The notes: a model not told the origin generated them from the sequence alone. DNA of 64,000 nt from Hyphomicrobiales bacterium (GCA_017304475.1 JAFKKV010000009.1:558001-622000), one strand, 5' to 3'. Shown: positions 1 to 8,838, numbered from the stretch's first letter. Numbers and translations are program-made.

Positions 1-1659
1 ACCGATCTGCTCGAAGTGGTGCTCGACGCCCAGCATACCGGCTCGAACAATTGGGCGGTGCATGGCAGCCTGACCGATACCGGCAAGCCGATCCTGGCCT
101 CCGACCCGCATCGCCTGCACGGCATGCCGTCGCTGCGCCAGCTGGTGCACCTGACCGCGCCCGGCCTCGACGTGGTCGGCGCCGGCGAACCCTGCATTCC
201 CGGCGTCCATATCGGCCATAACGGCACCATGGCCTGGGCCCTGACGATTTTCTACATCGACCAGGAAGACCTCTATTTCTACGAGACCGATCCGGAGGAT
301 CCGGACCTCTACCGCTATGACGGTGCCTGGGAACGCATGCGCGTGGTCGAGGAGACGGTGGCGGTCAAGGGCTGTCCGGATCAGGTTCTCCGGCTGAAAT
401 TCACCCGCCACGGCCCGGTGGTGCACGAGGACCGGGGCCAGCGCCGCGCCTATGCGATCCGCTCGGTCTGGTTCGAGCCGGGCACCGCGCCCTATCTCGG
501 CACCCACCGGCTGATGCGCGCCAGGACGCTCGAGGCGTTCCGCAAGGGCACCGAGACCTGGGGTACGCCTTCGGTCAATTTCGTCTATGCCGACAAGGCC
601 GGGACGGTCGCCTGGATGCCGGCCGGCATCAATCCGGTCCGGCCGAACTGGGACGGGTTGATGCCGGTGCCGGGCGACGGCCGATATGAATGGGCCGGCT
701 TCCGCGACAGCTCGAAAATGCCGCTCAGTGAGAATCCGGCGCGCGGCTTCGTGTTCTCGGCCAATGAGATGAACATGCCCGCGGACTGGGATCACAAGGC
801 CCATCCGATGGGCTTCGAATGGGTCGAGCGGGCGCGCGCCACGCGCATCGAAGAGGTGCTCGGCTCGGTCAGGCCGCATGCGCTCGCGACCTCGCGGGCG
901 CTGCAGACCGATGTGGTCTCGGTGCCGGCGCGCCGGGCGACCAAATTGCTCGCCGGGCTTGCCGCCACCGATGCCGACGCGGCGCTCGGCCTCGGCATTC
1001 TCACCGGCTGGCGGGATCATGCGCTGACCGCGACCTCGGGACCGGCGGCCCTGTTCGAGGTCTGGTGGAGCCGGCACCTGAAGAAAGCGCTCTGGGCGGC
1101 GATCGTGCCTGAGGGCCTGCACGGCCTGATGGTTCCCGGTGACGTCGAGGGGACGCTCGCCGCGCTGGAAAACCCCGATGAGCGGTTCGGCGCCGATCCG
1201 AAGGCCGGCCGTGACGCGGTGCTGCTCGGTTCGCTCGCCACCGCTGTGCGCGACGTCAAGGGCTTGCTCGGCGAAGATCCCGCGAGCTGGGCCTGGGGCA
1301 AGCTGCATCACGGCCAGTTCGACCACCCGTTGAGCGGGCTGATGACGCAGGAACAGGCCAAGGCCTTGTCGGTCGGTCCGCTGCCGCATAGCGGATCGAG
1401 CGCGACGCCGATGCATACCGGTTATCGGGGCACCGATTTCCGCACCATGATGGGCTCGTCGTTCCGGCTGGTGGTGGATCTGGCCGATCTCGACCGGTCG
1501 GTGGCGATCAACACGCCCGGCCAGTCCGGCGATCCGGCTTCGCCCCATTACCGCGACCTGTTCGAGCGCTGGGTCACCGGCGACTATGCCGCGCTGCCCT
1601 ATTCGCGTGCCGCGGTCGATGCCGCGGTGCACCTGGAAACCCGCTGCGAACCCGGCTGA
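1..1659 (+). CDS. Penicillin acylase family hydrolase, C-terminal part (5' end outside window)
   Basis: The reading frame is open from base 1, so the gene begins upstream. The G-S-N-N-W-A-V motif fits the autoproteolytic junction of Ntn-hydrolase penicillin/acylhomoserine-lactone acylases: cleavage after Gly would make the Ser at bases 43-45 the nucleophile and N-terminus of the beta subunit. About 540 residues follow, a normal beta-subunit length. The downstream G-x-x-x-x-P-G-V-H-I-G-H-N-G-x-M-A-W-A block is typical of the family. Family members are periplasmic and hydrolyse amides such as beta-lactam side chains or acyl-homoserine lactones. The substrate cannot be read from the sequence. 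The alpha subunit and signal peptide are not visible. Confidence 0.9.
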   Translation, partial: TDLLEVVLDAQHTGSNNWAVHGSLTDTGKPILASDPHRLHGMPSLRQLVHLTAPGLDVVGAGEPCIPGVHIGHNGTMAWALTIFYIDQEDLYFYETDPEDPDLYRYDGAWERMRVVEETVAVKGCPDQVLRLKFTRHGPVVHEDRGQRRAYAIRSVWFEPGTAPYLGTHRLMRARTLEAFRKGTETWGTPSVNFVYADKAGTVAWMPAGINPVRPNWDGLMPVPGDGRYEWAGFRDSSKMPLSENPARGFVFSANEMNMPADWDHKAHPMGFEWVERARATRIEEVLGSVRPHALATSRALQTDVVSVPARRATKLLAGLAATDADAALGLGILTGWRDHALTATSGPAALFEVWWSRHLKKALWAAIVPEGLHGLMVPGDVEGTLAALENPDERFGADPKAGRDAVLLGSLATAVRDVKGLLGEDPASWAWGKLHHGQFDHPLSGLMTQEQAKALSVGPLPHSGSSATPMHTGYRGTDFRTMMGSSFRLVVDLADLDRSVAINTPGQSGDPASPHYRDLFERWVTGDYAALPYSRAAVDAAVHLETRCEPG

Positions 1660-1787
1660 TCGCCGCGGCCGGACGGGCCCGGAGGGCCATATTTCGGGAC
1701 CCGCAACATTTGCCCCTGATCATGACGCGCTTCTGAAACCTGCCCTCCCTAGCGTCTGCGTCCTGTTCGCAGATGTTGGGGAATGGC

Positions 1788-2006
1788 ATGACCGATCACG
1801 ATGCGCTCACTGAACTCAATCAGGCCCTGATCGCCATCGATGTCATCCTGCGCAACGGCAAGCTCGACGCGGCCAGGGTTTCGGCGCTGGCGCGCGAGGC
1901 CCGTCGCTCGGCCGAGCGGATCAGCCGTACCCTCGACGGCCAGGAGCCGCCCGTGCCTTGCGGCTGCGTCGGCGCGGAGCGTCCGATCGAAGCCGCGGGC
2001 CTGTAG
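1788..2006 (+). CDS. Small hypothetical protein, 72 aa
   Basis: A short ORF begins at ATG 1788 with a GGGGAA ribosome site at 1778-1783. An in-frame ATG at 1773 is possible but has no such site. The first 55 residues are predicted helical and charged, with a conserved-looking stretch of alternating Ala/Arg/Glu. The C-terminus has a C-G-C pair after a Pro-rich linker. It lies between convergent neighbours with its own 110-base upstream gap. I do not recognise the family; coding is supported by codon use and the ribosome site only. Confidence 0.55.
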   Translation: MTDHDALTELNQALIAIDVILRNGKLDAARVSALAREARRSAERISRTLDGQEPPVPCGCVGAERPIEAAGL

Positions 2007-2026
2007 CCCTCGCACCGGACGAGCCT

Positions 2027-2929
2027 TCAAGCCGCACGCGCCGTCAGCCGTTTCCACAGCCGCCCGTCGATCGCCGCCAGCCCGAGCCCGATCAGGATCA
2101 TGCCGACCGCATGGGTCCAGGCGAGCCTTTCGCCGAGAACCAGGCTGCCGAGCAGGATCGCCGAAACCGGGATGAGGAAGGTGACCAGCATCAGATTGGT
2201 CGGGCCGGCGCTCTCCAGGATCTGGAAGAAGATCACATAGGCGAGCGCGGTCGACAGGATGCCGAGCCCGAGCAAGGCCAGAATGGTCGTGCCGCCGGGC
2301 ATGGCGAGCGTCCAGGGCCGGTCGGCCAGCGCGACGATCGGCAGCATCATCAGCGTGGTCAGGGTCACCTGGCCCCAGGCGGTGACCGCAGGCGCGATGC
2401 CGAGCGGCTTGATGCGGCGTCCCCAGAGACCGGAAAAGGCGTAGGACAGCGCGGCGGCGAGACAGGCGAGCAGCGCCCAGACCGGCGTATCGAGCGCGCC
2501 CGTGACCGCCGGCCCGATCAACACGACGACACCGGCAAAACCCAGCAGCAGGCCGGCGATCTTGGGCGGGGTCGCCTTCTCGTCGGTGGTGAAGAGATGC
2601 ATCACCACCACCGTGAACAGCGGCGTCGTCGCGTTGAGGATCGCGGCGAGGCCGGAGGGGATCACCGTCTGGCCCGAGAAGATCAGCGAGAACGGCACCA
2701 GGTTGTTGAGGATGGCCATGACCAGCAGGGTCCACCAGGCCTTGGCGCCGCGCGGCCAGGCCAGGCCGCTCGCCTTGACGAAGACGAAAAGCGCGACCGC
2801 GGCGATGGTCACGCGGGCGAGCACGACGGTCAGCGGCGGCAGGTCGGTCAGCGCCACCTTGACGAAAAAGAACGAGCCGCCCCACAGCACCGACAGCGTG
2901 AGCAGGAGGGTCCAGTCGCGTGGAGACAT
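2027..2929 (-). CDS. DMT-superfamily (EamA) transporter
   Basis: An inner-membrane protein of 300 aa with ten predicted membrane helices arranged as two EamA repeats. The N-terminal W-G-G-S-F-F-F-V-K-V-A block (residues about 15-25) and the Pro- and Gly-rich helix ends are typical of RhaT/YdcZ-type drug/metabolite exporters. The start at 2929 is chosen because a GGGAGG ribosome site lies seven bases upstream; an upstream in-frame ATG at 2962 lacks one. The substrate is unknown; relatives export amino acids or metabolites. Single gene, convergent with the small ORF to its left. Confidence 0.9.
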   Translation of the reverse strand: MSPRDWTLLLTLSVLWGGSFFFVKVALTDLPPLTVVLARVTIAAVALFVFVKASGLAWPRGAKAWWTLLVMAILNNLVPFSLIFSGQTVIPSGLAAILNATTPLFTVVVMHLFTTDEKATPPKIAGLLLGFAGVVVLIGPAVTGALDTPVWALLACLAAALSYAFSGLWGRRIKPLGIAPAVTAWGQVTLTTLMMLPIVALADRPWTLAMPGGTTILALLGLGILSTALAYVIFFQILESAGPTNLMLVTFLIPVSAILLGSLVLGERLAWTHAVGMILIGLGLAAIDGRLWKRLTARAA

Positions 2930-3141
2930 GAAGAGGCCCTCCCGAATCGGTCCGTGCGGCAAGCGCTCATCTTAGTCGATCATTGCGGCGCGGCTCGCCA
3001 CCCGTTCTCTCAGCGCGTGTTTCGCGAAGCAACGAAGCCGCCGATGCGGCGTCATTGACTTGCCTCGGTTCTGTGAGACCCTTTTTGAATGGCGATGTCC
3101 AATGCCGATTCGCGGGGATTCTCAAGGGAAAGTCAGCATCG

Positions 3142-3519
3142 ATGACCGGCGCGATGGAGCGGTTGCACAAGGCGGTCCTGAAGGCGCGGCAGACCGATCC
3201 CGGGCAATCGCGCACGGCGAGGCTCATGCAGGGCGGCCGTGCCAAGATGGCCAAGAAACTGGTCGAAGAGGCCGCCGAAGTGACCATAGACGCGGTCTGC
3301 GGCGACCGCGACGCGGTGGTGCGGGAAAGCGCCGACCTGCTCTACAATCTGGCGGTGCTGTGGGTCGACATGGGGATCACGCCCGACCATGTCTGGAGCG
3401 AAATGGAGCGGCGCGAGCAGCTCTACGGGATCGCCGAGAAGCTGCACAAGGGTCCGGTCGCGATCGTCGACGGGGCGGTCAGTTTCGGTGCACCGGCGTC
3501 CGGCGACCGCAAGGTCTGA
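3142..3519 (+). CDS. hisE: Phosphoribosyl-ATP pyrophosphatase-like protein (HisE paralogue)
   Basis: A 125-aa all-alpha NTP pyrophosphohydrolase of the MazG/HisE fold. The K-K-L-V-E-E-A-A-E-V helix and the following E-S-A-D-L-L-Y-N-L motif supply the acidic Mg2+ ligands expected in HisE. HisE converts phosphoribosyl-ATP to phosphoribosyl-AMP, step two of histidine synthesis. No other his gene is nearby. Several Bradyrhizobium-group genomes carry a second, unlinked hisE, and this gene fits that type better than the hisF-linked copy. A longer in-frame extension to 2983 exists but its residues look non-coding, so the start is placed at ATG 3142 behind AGGGAAAG. A MazG-like housecleaning role is the alternative. 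Confidence 0.75.
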   Translation: MTGAMERLHKAVLKARQTDPGQSRTARLMQGGRAKMAKKLVEEAAEVTIDAVCGDRDAVVRESADLLYNLAVLWVDMGITPDHVWSEMERREQLYGIAEKLHKGPVAIVDGAVSFGAPASGDRKV

Positions 3520-3544
3520 TCGGCGGACTCTGGCCGGTTGCGGC

Positions 3545-4165
3545 TCAATCCCTGAGGAACAGCGGCAGGTCGACCGGCGGGTTGCGCACCTCGCGGTTGA
3601 CGGAGTTGAGCATGCCGACGGCGCGGCGGATTAGCCAGCCGTCGCGATTGGGACAACCTTCCTCGGCGAGCGACTGGGCGGCCCGCAAGGTCCGGACGAG
3701 CCGGCTCTTGTCCGGTCCCGACAAGCCCGCGCGTTCGACCAGCACGCGGGTGCGCATGAATTCGGTCGGGCCGCCGCAGATATCGCCGCGCGCGACGAAT
3801 TGCGCGGCCGCGGGCCCGGCACCGGCGAAGATCGCCAGCGTCAGGGCCGCCGCCGCGAACAGACGGGCGGCGGTGGCAGAGAGGTTCGCCGGATCGCCCT
3901 GGACGGCCACGGTCTTCAGGCGCGCCGTCTTGCCCTGGACGACGGCGACCTGGGAACGGGCGACGCCCAGCGTGTCGGCGACCAGATGTTCGAGCGCCGC
4001 ATTGGCCTTGCCGTCCTCGGGCACGGCCCGGACACGCGCCTTGACCACGGCACGGCCGTCGGCAAGGTGATCGGTGCCCTCGATCGCATCGCGGCCACCA
4101 CGCGGCGTCAGGCGGACATCGAGCAACAGCGTGTCATTGGCGAGCCGATAGGGCGTAGCCGTCAT
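3545..4165 (-). CDS. DUF167 (YggU) domain fused to a signal-peptide-like segment and an unknown 87-aa domain
   Basis: Residues 1-95 are a complete DUF167/YggU domain: the L-T-P-R-G-G-R-D-A-I motif, then V-P-E-D-G-K-A-N-A-A-L. The frame then runs without a stop into a hydrophobic A/L-rich segment ending A-A-A-Q-F (about 102-122), which looks like a cleavable Sec signal peptide, and then 85 residues with two Cys (C-G-G-P and C-P-N-R). The tail matches no family I know. The gene follows yggT by nine bases, the usual yggT-yggU pair. A GTG at 3910 (residue 86) could start a separate exported protein, so this may be two genes in one frame, a true fusion, or a lost stop codon. Confidence 0.7.
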   Translation of the reverse strand: MTATPYRLANDTLLLDVRLTPRGGRDAIEGTDHLADGRAVVKARVRAVPEDGKANAALEHLVADTLGVARSQVAVVQGKTARLKTVAVQGDPANLSATAARLFAAAALTLAIFAGAGPAAAQFVARGDICGGPTEFMRTRVLVERAGLSGPDKSRLVRTLRAAQSLAEEGCPNRDGWLIRRAVGMLNSVNREVRNPPVDLPLFLRD

Positions 4166-4174
4166 GGTGCGCGC

Positions 4175-4465
4175 TCAAAACACGTTGGGGTAGCCGTAGC
4201 GGATCAGGAGCTGCTGGATCAGGATGATGCCGAGCAGCACGACGATCGGCGACAGGTCGACCGCGCCGGTATTGGGCATGCGTGCCCGGATCGGAGCTAG
4301 AACGGGTTCGGTCAGCGCCCGCAGCGTCGTATCGATCTGGGCGACGATCGGATTGCGGTAATTCACGACATTGAATGCAACGAGCCAGGACAGGATCGCC
4401 GAGGCGATGATCACCCACCAATAGATATTGAGGGCAATGATGATGACGTCGAAGAGCGCTTTCAT
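4175..4465 (-). CDS. YggT family membrane protein
   Basis: A 96-aa inner-membrane protein with two hydrophobic helices, near residues 5-30 and 70-90, separated by the conserved segment with N-Y-R-N-P-I and a Pro-rich loop before the second helix. YggT proteins occur across bacteria and plastids and have been linked to membrane/division functions, but the molecular activity is unclear. It is translated just upstream of the DUF167 gene, reproducing the common yggT-yggU order. Its start lies about 100 bp from the end of the NMT1-type ABC operon. Confidence 0.88.
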   Translation of the reverse strand: MKALFDVIIIALNIYWWVIIASAILSWLVAFNVVNYRNPIVAQIDTTLRALTEPVLAPIRARMPNTGAVDLSPIVVLLGIILIQQLLIRYGYPNVF

Positions 4466-4566
4466 GGGGCCCCGTTAGGACAAATCGGACTGGTGGGTCG
4501 CAAGGCCCCGATTTATGGGGCCGGGCGGTCACCGGGGCAAGCGCTACGTTTCGCGTTCCGGCTGTG

Positions 4567-5448
4567 TCATCCGGCCGCGAAAGAGGACCGCTGCGCCCAG
4601 CCGGTCATGCGGTTCTCCAGCCAGACGGTGGCCATGTACATGACCACGCCGAGGATGGCGAGCGCGATGAGGGAGGCAAACAGCAGTGGCACGTTGAAGT
4701 CGGCCGAGGCGCGCGCCATCAGGTTGCCGATGCCGAAGCGCGACGCGTTATATTCGGCGATCACCGAGCCGACATAGGCGAGCGTGATCGCGACCTTCAG
4801 CGAGCCGAAGAAATAGGGCAGCGAGCGGGGAATGCCGACCTTGGTCATGATCTGCAGCTTGGAGGCGCCGAGCGCCTTCAGCACGTCCTCGGTTTCCGGC
4901 TCGATGGTGGCAAGCCCGGTCGCGACATTCACCACGATGGGGAAGAACGAGATCATGAAGGCGGTGAGCACCGCCGGTAGCCAGCCGACGCCGAACCAGA
5001 TCACCAGGATGGGCACGACCGCCACTTTCGGCACGGAATTGAAACCGACCAGCAAGGGATAGAAGCCGGCATAGAAGAACCGGCTGGCGCCGAGCAGCAG
5101 GCCGAGCAGGATGCCGAAGGCGACCGCCAGGCCGAAGCCGGCAAGCGTCATCCAGGCGGTGTGGAAGGAATGCAGGCCGATCTGGCGGCGGAACTCCCAC
5201 AAGGAGATGGCGATGTCGCTGGGCGCCGGCAGCACGAAGGTGGAGATGTTGAGCGCGCGGCAGAACAGTTCCCAGACCAGGAAGGTGCCTGCGGTGCACA
5301 GAAGTGGCGCGAGCTGCAGCGACACCTTGCTGCGATCGAGCGCGCTCGCCGTCACCACCTTGGCGAGCAGCAGCACGACATAGGCGGCCACGCCGACCAT
5401 CAGGGCGACCGGCCACCAGGCCAGCAGGACGTCCGATATCACCTGCAT
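4567..5448 (-). CDS. ABC transporter permease, SsuC/TauC/ThiX type
   Basis: A 293-aa inner-membrane permease with the binding-protein-dependent transport fold. The cytoplasmic coupling (EAA-like) helix reads E-D-V-L-K-A-L-G-A-S about 90 residues from the C-terminus. It has an additional N-terminal hydrophobic helix (residues about 10-30) that the related 259-aa permease at 52714 lacks. Last gene of a leftward operon: binding protein (6313-7365), ATPase (5459-6244), permease. The family imports sulfonates, nitrate, hydroxymethylpyrimidine and similar small nitrogen or sulfur compounds; the substrate is not evident. Confidence 0.92.
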   Translation of the reverse strand: MQVISDVLLAWWPVALMVGVAAYVVLLLAKVVTASALDRSKVSLQLAPLLCTAGTFLVWELFCRALNISTFVLPAPSDIAISLWEFRRQIGLHSFHTAWMTLAGFGLAVAFGILLGLLLGASRFFYAGFYPLLVGFNSVPKVAVVPILVIWFGVGWLPAVLTAFMISFFPIVVNVATGLATIEPETEDVLKALGASKLQIMTKVGIPRSLPYFFGSLKVAITLAYVGSVIAEYNASRFGIGNLMARASADFNVPLLFASLIALAILGVVMYMATVWLENRMTGWAQRSSFAAG

Positions 5449-5458
5449 GGCGGGCCTT

Positions 5459-6244
5459 TCAGGCGGTCGTGCGCGCTTCCGCGATGCGGGCGCGCAGATC
5501 GTGGACGATGTCGGAGAAGTCCTGGGTGTAGGTCAGCTCCAGGTCGCGCGGGCGGGCGAAACCGACCTCGCGCTCGGCGATGATCCGGCCCGGCCGCGCC
5601 GACATGCAGAAGATCCGGTCGGCCAGGAACGTGGCCTCGCGCAGGTCGTGGGTGACCAGGATCACGGTGAACTTGCCGCGCGCATGCAGGTCGCGGATGA
5701 CGCACCAGAGCTCCTCGCGGGTAAAGGCGTCGAGCGCGCCGAAAGGCTCGTCGAGCATCAGGAGCTTGGGCTCGTGGATCAGCGCGCGGCAGAGCGAGGA
5801 GCGCTGCTGCATGCCGCCGGACAATTGCCAGGGGAATTTCGCCCCGGCATCCTTCAGCCCGACGGATTCGAGCAGGGCCTGGGCCTTCTCGACATATTCC
5901 GCCTTGTGCCGGCGCAGCCGGGAGCGGTGCGGCTCGACGATCTCGAGCGGCAGCATGAGGTTTTCGAGCGTGGTGCGCCAGGGCAGAAGGGTCGGGGCCT
6001 GGAACGCCATGCCGGCGATCTTGACCGGCGCGCTGACCTCGCGGCCGTCGACGACGACGGCGCCCTTCTGCGGGAATTGCAGGCCGGTGGCGAGCTTCAT
6101 CAGGGTCGACTTGCCGCAGCCGGACGGGCCGACGACGGCGGCGAATTCGCCTTCGTTGACCTTCAGGCTCAGTCCGTCGACGGCAAGCGTCGCGCCGGTC
6201 GCATAGGTATGGCTGACGTCGGTCAGTTCGACGAAGGGGCGCAA
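5459..6244 (-). CDS. ABC transporter ATP-binding protein, SsuB/TauB/ThiZ type
   Basis: A 261-aa cytoplasmic ATPase. It has Walker A G-P-S-G-C-G-K-S-T (about 39-47), a Q-loop at A-F-Q-A-P-T-L-L-P-W, the signature L-S-G-G-M-Q-Q-R, Walker B L-L-M-L-D-E-P-F-G-A-L-D and the H-loop V-T-H-D-L-R-E-A. The R-E-A-T/A-F-L-A-D ending is typical of the nitrate/sulfonate/taurine family. It ends 10 bases before the permease start. It is closely similar in organisation to the ATPase at 51807, which serves the second importer of this type. Confidence 0.93.
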   Translation of the reverse strand: MRPFVELTDVSHTYATGATLAVDGLSLKVNEGEFAAVVGPSGCGKSTLMKLATGLQFPQKGAVVVDGREVSAPVKIAGMAFQAPTLLPWRTTLENLMLPLEIVEPHRSRLRRHKAEYVEKAQALLESVGLKDAGAKFPWQLSGGMQQRSSLCRALIHEPKLLMLDEPFGALDAFTREELWCVIRDLHARGKFTVILVTHDLREATFLADRIFCMSARPGRIIAEREVGFARPRDLELTYTQDFSDIVHDLRARIAEARTTA

Positions 6245-6312
6245 GGCTCGGCTTTCGGCGGGAGAACAGGGACCGGGAGCGGCAGGCTCCCGGCCGGATG
6301 TCCAAGCAAGGC

Positions 6313-7365
6313 TCAGACCAGCTTGCGATCGCCCGCCGAGGGCAGGAGCTCGGCCAGGAACACGTCCTCGACCTTCGGCTTGTTCTTGTAGGTGAAGGTC
6401 AGGCCGATCTGGTCGATGGCGCGCGCCATGCGCGCCGGGTCGATGCCGCCGATGCCATTGGCCTTGACCCAGGGGGTCAGCACATAATTGTCGATGGTCA
6501 TCTTCAGGCGCTCGGCCTCGGTTTCCTGGCGCGCCACGTCATTGCGCGCGAGCACCAGTTTCACCGAAGCGGCCTGGTCGGCGATGCAGTCGCGGATGCC
6601 CTTGACCAGGGCCCGGTTGAAACCGGCGACGGCGGCGCGGTTGGCCTGCAGGAAGCCCGGGCTCGGCATCACCACATTGCCGTAGAGCTCGACGCCATAG
6701 TCGTACATGTGCAGCACGATGATGTCGCTGTCGGGCACGCCGCGGGATTTCAGGTTGATATAGGAGGAATGGGCGAAGCCGAAGATCGCGTCCACCTCGC
6801 CGGAGGCCAGCATCGGCTCGCGCACCGGGAAACCGACATTCTCGAAGCGCATGCCGGCTTCGTTGAGATTGTTCACCGCCCGGAAGATCGGCCACTGGGC
6901 ATAGGCCGCGTCGGGCGCCGGCGCGCCGAACTTCTTGCCCTCCAGGCTCTTGACGTCGGCCGTGATGCCGCGCGACCGGCGGCCGACGATCGAGAAGGGC
7001 GGGCGGTCATAGACCATCATCACCGCCTTCAGGTCGACGGTCGGGTTTTCGTCGCGGAAGCGGATCATCGAATTGATGTCGCCGAAACCCATGTCATAGG
7101 TGCCCGAGGCGACCCGGGTGACGCCCTCACGCGAGCCGGAGGCCGCGTCGATCGATACGTTCAGCCCCTCGGCGCGGAAATGCCCCTTTTCCAGGGCGCT
7201 GAGGAACAGGCCGGCCGGCCCCTCGAAGCGCCAGTCGAGCGTGAAGCGCACATTGGTGGTGGCCTGGGCATGGACGGCGGGCGCGGCGAGGCCGGCAAGG
7301 GCCACGGCACCGGCAAGCTTCACGGCGTCGCGGCGGGTCGGGCGGTAGCGCGGGAGGTCGGTCAT
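6313..7365 (-). CDS. NMT1/THI5-like ABC substrate-binding protein
   Basis: A 350-aa periplasmic binding protein. An N-terminal twin-arginine T-R-R-D-A-V-K-L-A-G followed by a hydrophobic stretch ending V-H-A suggests Tat export. The mature part starts with the NMT1-type strand F-T-L-D-W-R-F-E-G and contains the Y-D-M-G-F-G-D-I-N block. Two further paralogues in this window (48472, 53532) share both blocks. Family members bind thiamine-precursor pyrimidines, nitrate or sulfonates. First gene of the importer operon; a sigma54-type promoter and an upstream palindrome precede it, suggesting nitrogen control. Confidence 0.92.
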   Translation of the reverse strand: MTDLPRYRPTRRDAVKLAGAVALAGLAAPAVHAQATTNVRFTLDWRFEGPAGLFLSALEKGHFRAEGLNVSIDAASGSREGVTRVASGTYDMGFGDINSMIRFRDENPTVDLKAVMMVYDRPPFSIVGRRSRGITADVKSLEGKKFGAPAPDAAYAQWPIFRAVNNLNEAGMRFENVGFPVREPMLASGEVDAIFGFAHSSYINLKSRGVPDSDIIVLHMYDYGVELYGNVVMPSPGFLQANRAAVAGFNRALVKGIRDCIADQAASVKLVLARNDVARQETEAERLKMTIDNYVLTPWVKANGIGGIDPARMARAIDQIGLTFTYKNKPKVEDVFLAELLPSAGDRKLV

Positions 7366-7467
7366 GGATGAGGCCCTTCGGCATATTCTTGTTGACGGCC
7401 GGACCGCTGCGACGGCCCAGTCCAGACCGGCCCGCGATGGAACCGGTCAAGTAGAATTACAGATGTC

Positions 7468-7483
7468 AGCAAAGACCATGCCG
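7468..7483 (-). promoter_or_regulatory. Sigma54 (RpoN) promoter candidate for the ABC operon 7365-4567
   Basis: On the minus strand the bases read CGGCATGGTCTTTGCT. This has GG and GC exactly ten bases apart, and matches the sigma54 consensus TGGCAC-N5-TTGCW at GGCA and TTGCT. The predicted start near 7457 leaves a leader of about 90 bases before the binding-protein ATG. An activator-like palindrome lies about 75 bp upstream of the predicted start. Confidence 0.65.
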
Positions 7484-7522
7484 GGCCGGACGGCAACCCG
7501 TTTTTCAAAGCAAAATCAGTGT

Positions 7523-7541
7523 TTGCCCAAATCTCGGGCAA
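7523..7541. promoter_or_regulatory. Palindromic activator site TTGCCC-N7-GGGCAA
   Basis: The bases TTGCCCAAATCTCGGGCAA form a perfect inverted repeat of six-base arms. The site sits about 75 bp upstream of the predicted sigma54 start, where enhancer-binding proteins act. The same form recurs at 48381, 61401 and 61464. The rest of 7366-7888 holds no gene: besides this site and the sigma54 promoter it carries one copy of the dispersed repeat (7687-7842). Confidence 0.6.
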
Positions 7542-7686
7542 GCCGCCTGCAAATCGAGCCGGAGAGCGCGTGCGTGAGGTCGTCGGGCGCGCTGGCGAGA
7601 CGGGGCCACCGGTGGCGGGGGCGCCGTGCCCGAGACGCCTCTAGTATCGTCGCAGTGTGATTGTGACCGGTTGATCCCGGTGCAAC

Positions 7687-7842
7687 AATTCGTGGATGCC
7701 CGGGACAAGCCCGGGCAAGACGATGTGTTGATCTCGCTGTGTGCAGGGCTACGGCGCGCGTTCTGCGCTCGGTCGATCCGGCACCTGTCGCTTCAAGGAC
7801 AATTCTCGTCTTGCCCGGGCTTGTCCCGGGCATCCACGAATT
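7687..7842. repeat. Dispersed inverted-repeat element, copy 1
   Basis: A 156-bp element whose terminal 37 bases (7687-7723 and 7806-7842) are exact reverse complements. Each arm contains its own smaller hairpin, GCCCGGG-ACAAG-CCCGGGC. The roughly 80-bp centre is shared with the copies at 12804, 43284 and 57259, including a conserved CAATTCTCGTC at the right inner edge. It has no coding capacity and no neighbouring transposase. It resembles MITE or paired-REP (BIME-like) elements. Confidence 0.85.
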
Positions 7843-7888
7843 TATCCACTCGCGGAAATCAAGCCAGCATGATCACCGTGCAGCAACA

Positions 7889-8701
7889 CTAGCGCGCGAC
7901 GGAAGCGGTCGAGGTCGGGCTGCCGAGCTCGAGTTTGGTCGGCTCGATCTGCGCCATGCCGACCGGCGTGCGGATCATGATGCGCGCCGGCACCAGGGCG
8001 CGCGTGCCGGCGACCGGCGCCAGCCAGATCTGCATGTCGCGGTTCTGCTCCATGCCCTGGGTCTGCGCCGGGCGGTGGCCGGCGATCGGCCGGTAACGGG
8101 CATTGCAGACCACGGCCTGGCCGGAATAGCCGGCGACCTTCAGGTCCTCGGTGCGCGCATAGGAAAAGACGAGGTCATAACGCTGGCGCCCGTCGAAGAC
8201 CGGAAAGGTCTTGCCGCAGGCTTCCGCCGAAACCGTCGGGCCGGAGCCCGGGACGACGAAGAGGGCGGCGGCCAGCGGGTCGAGCACGCCCTGGCGATGG
8301 CCCGGCGTGACCGGCACCTGGTCGGGCGCCTCGGGCTTTGCCGGCTCGGCGCTGAAGCTGCGCACCGCCCCGCCGGCCATGGCCATGCGGATCGCCTCGT
8401 TCTGCTGGGTGGTGTTGAGGGTCAGGCTGTACTGGGCCGGCACGGCCCGGCCGCCGGCGATCCGGCCGGATGCGGTCGCCGAGCCGCGGCCCGAGGCGAT
8501 CAGCCGGGACACGCCGGAGAGGCGGACCGAGACCGATGTCTCGTAGGTCTCGTTGGAAATGCGTCCCTCGAAGCCGGCCACGCCGACCTGCAAGCCGCCG
8601 ATCATGATCTCGTAGCGCCCGGAGACGGTTTCGGTCGCCAGCGCGGGCGAGGCCGTCGCGGCAAGGGCGGCGATACCCGCCAGGAGGGTCGATCGAGACA
8701 C
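7889..8701 (-). CDS. DUF3108 domain-containing exported protein
   Basis: A 270-aa protein with a Sec-type signal peptide ending S-P-A-L-A. It is followed by the beta-rich DUF3108 pattern: Y-E-I-M-I-G-G-L-Q-V-G, then repeated strands. Family members are predicted periplasmic and of unknown function. The GTG at 8701 is preferred as start because GGAG lies nine bases upstream and the signal peptide begins directly after; an upstream ATG at 8764 would add 21 unlikely residues. It is divergent from the heparinase-like gene with about 135 bp between the starts. Confidence 0.85.
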   Translation of the reverse strand: MSRSTLLAGIAALAATASPALATETVSGRYEIMIGGLQVGVAGFEGRISNETYETSVSVRLSGVSRLIASGRGSATASGRIAGGRAVPAQYSLTLNTTQQNEAIRMAMAGGAVRSFSAEPAKPEAPDQVPVTPGHRQGVLDPLAAALFVVPGSGPTVSAEACGKTFPVFDGRQRYDLVFSYARTEDLKVAGYSGQAVVCNARYRPIAGHRPAQTQGMEQNRDMQIWLAPVAGTRALVPARIMIRTPVGMAQIEPTKLELGSPTSTASVAR

Positions 8702-8838
8702 GGCACAGACTCCATCACCACCGGCGCCGGGTGTCGTCGTCCCCACGCCGCTCGCCCGCATCAAAGCGCGAAAATGGTTAACGCCTTGGAAATGCAGCCG
8801 TGTCTTCTATGAGGCACCAGGGAGGCGGCGGACCGGCT

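Noticed and set aside
7366..7520. TPP riboswitch before the NMT1-type operon
   Set aside because: No CTGAGA or other thi-box core is present in the leader; a sigma54 promoter is there instead, arguing against a thiamine role.
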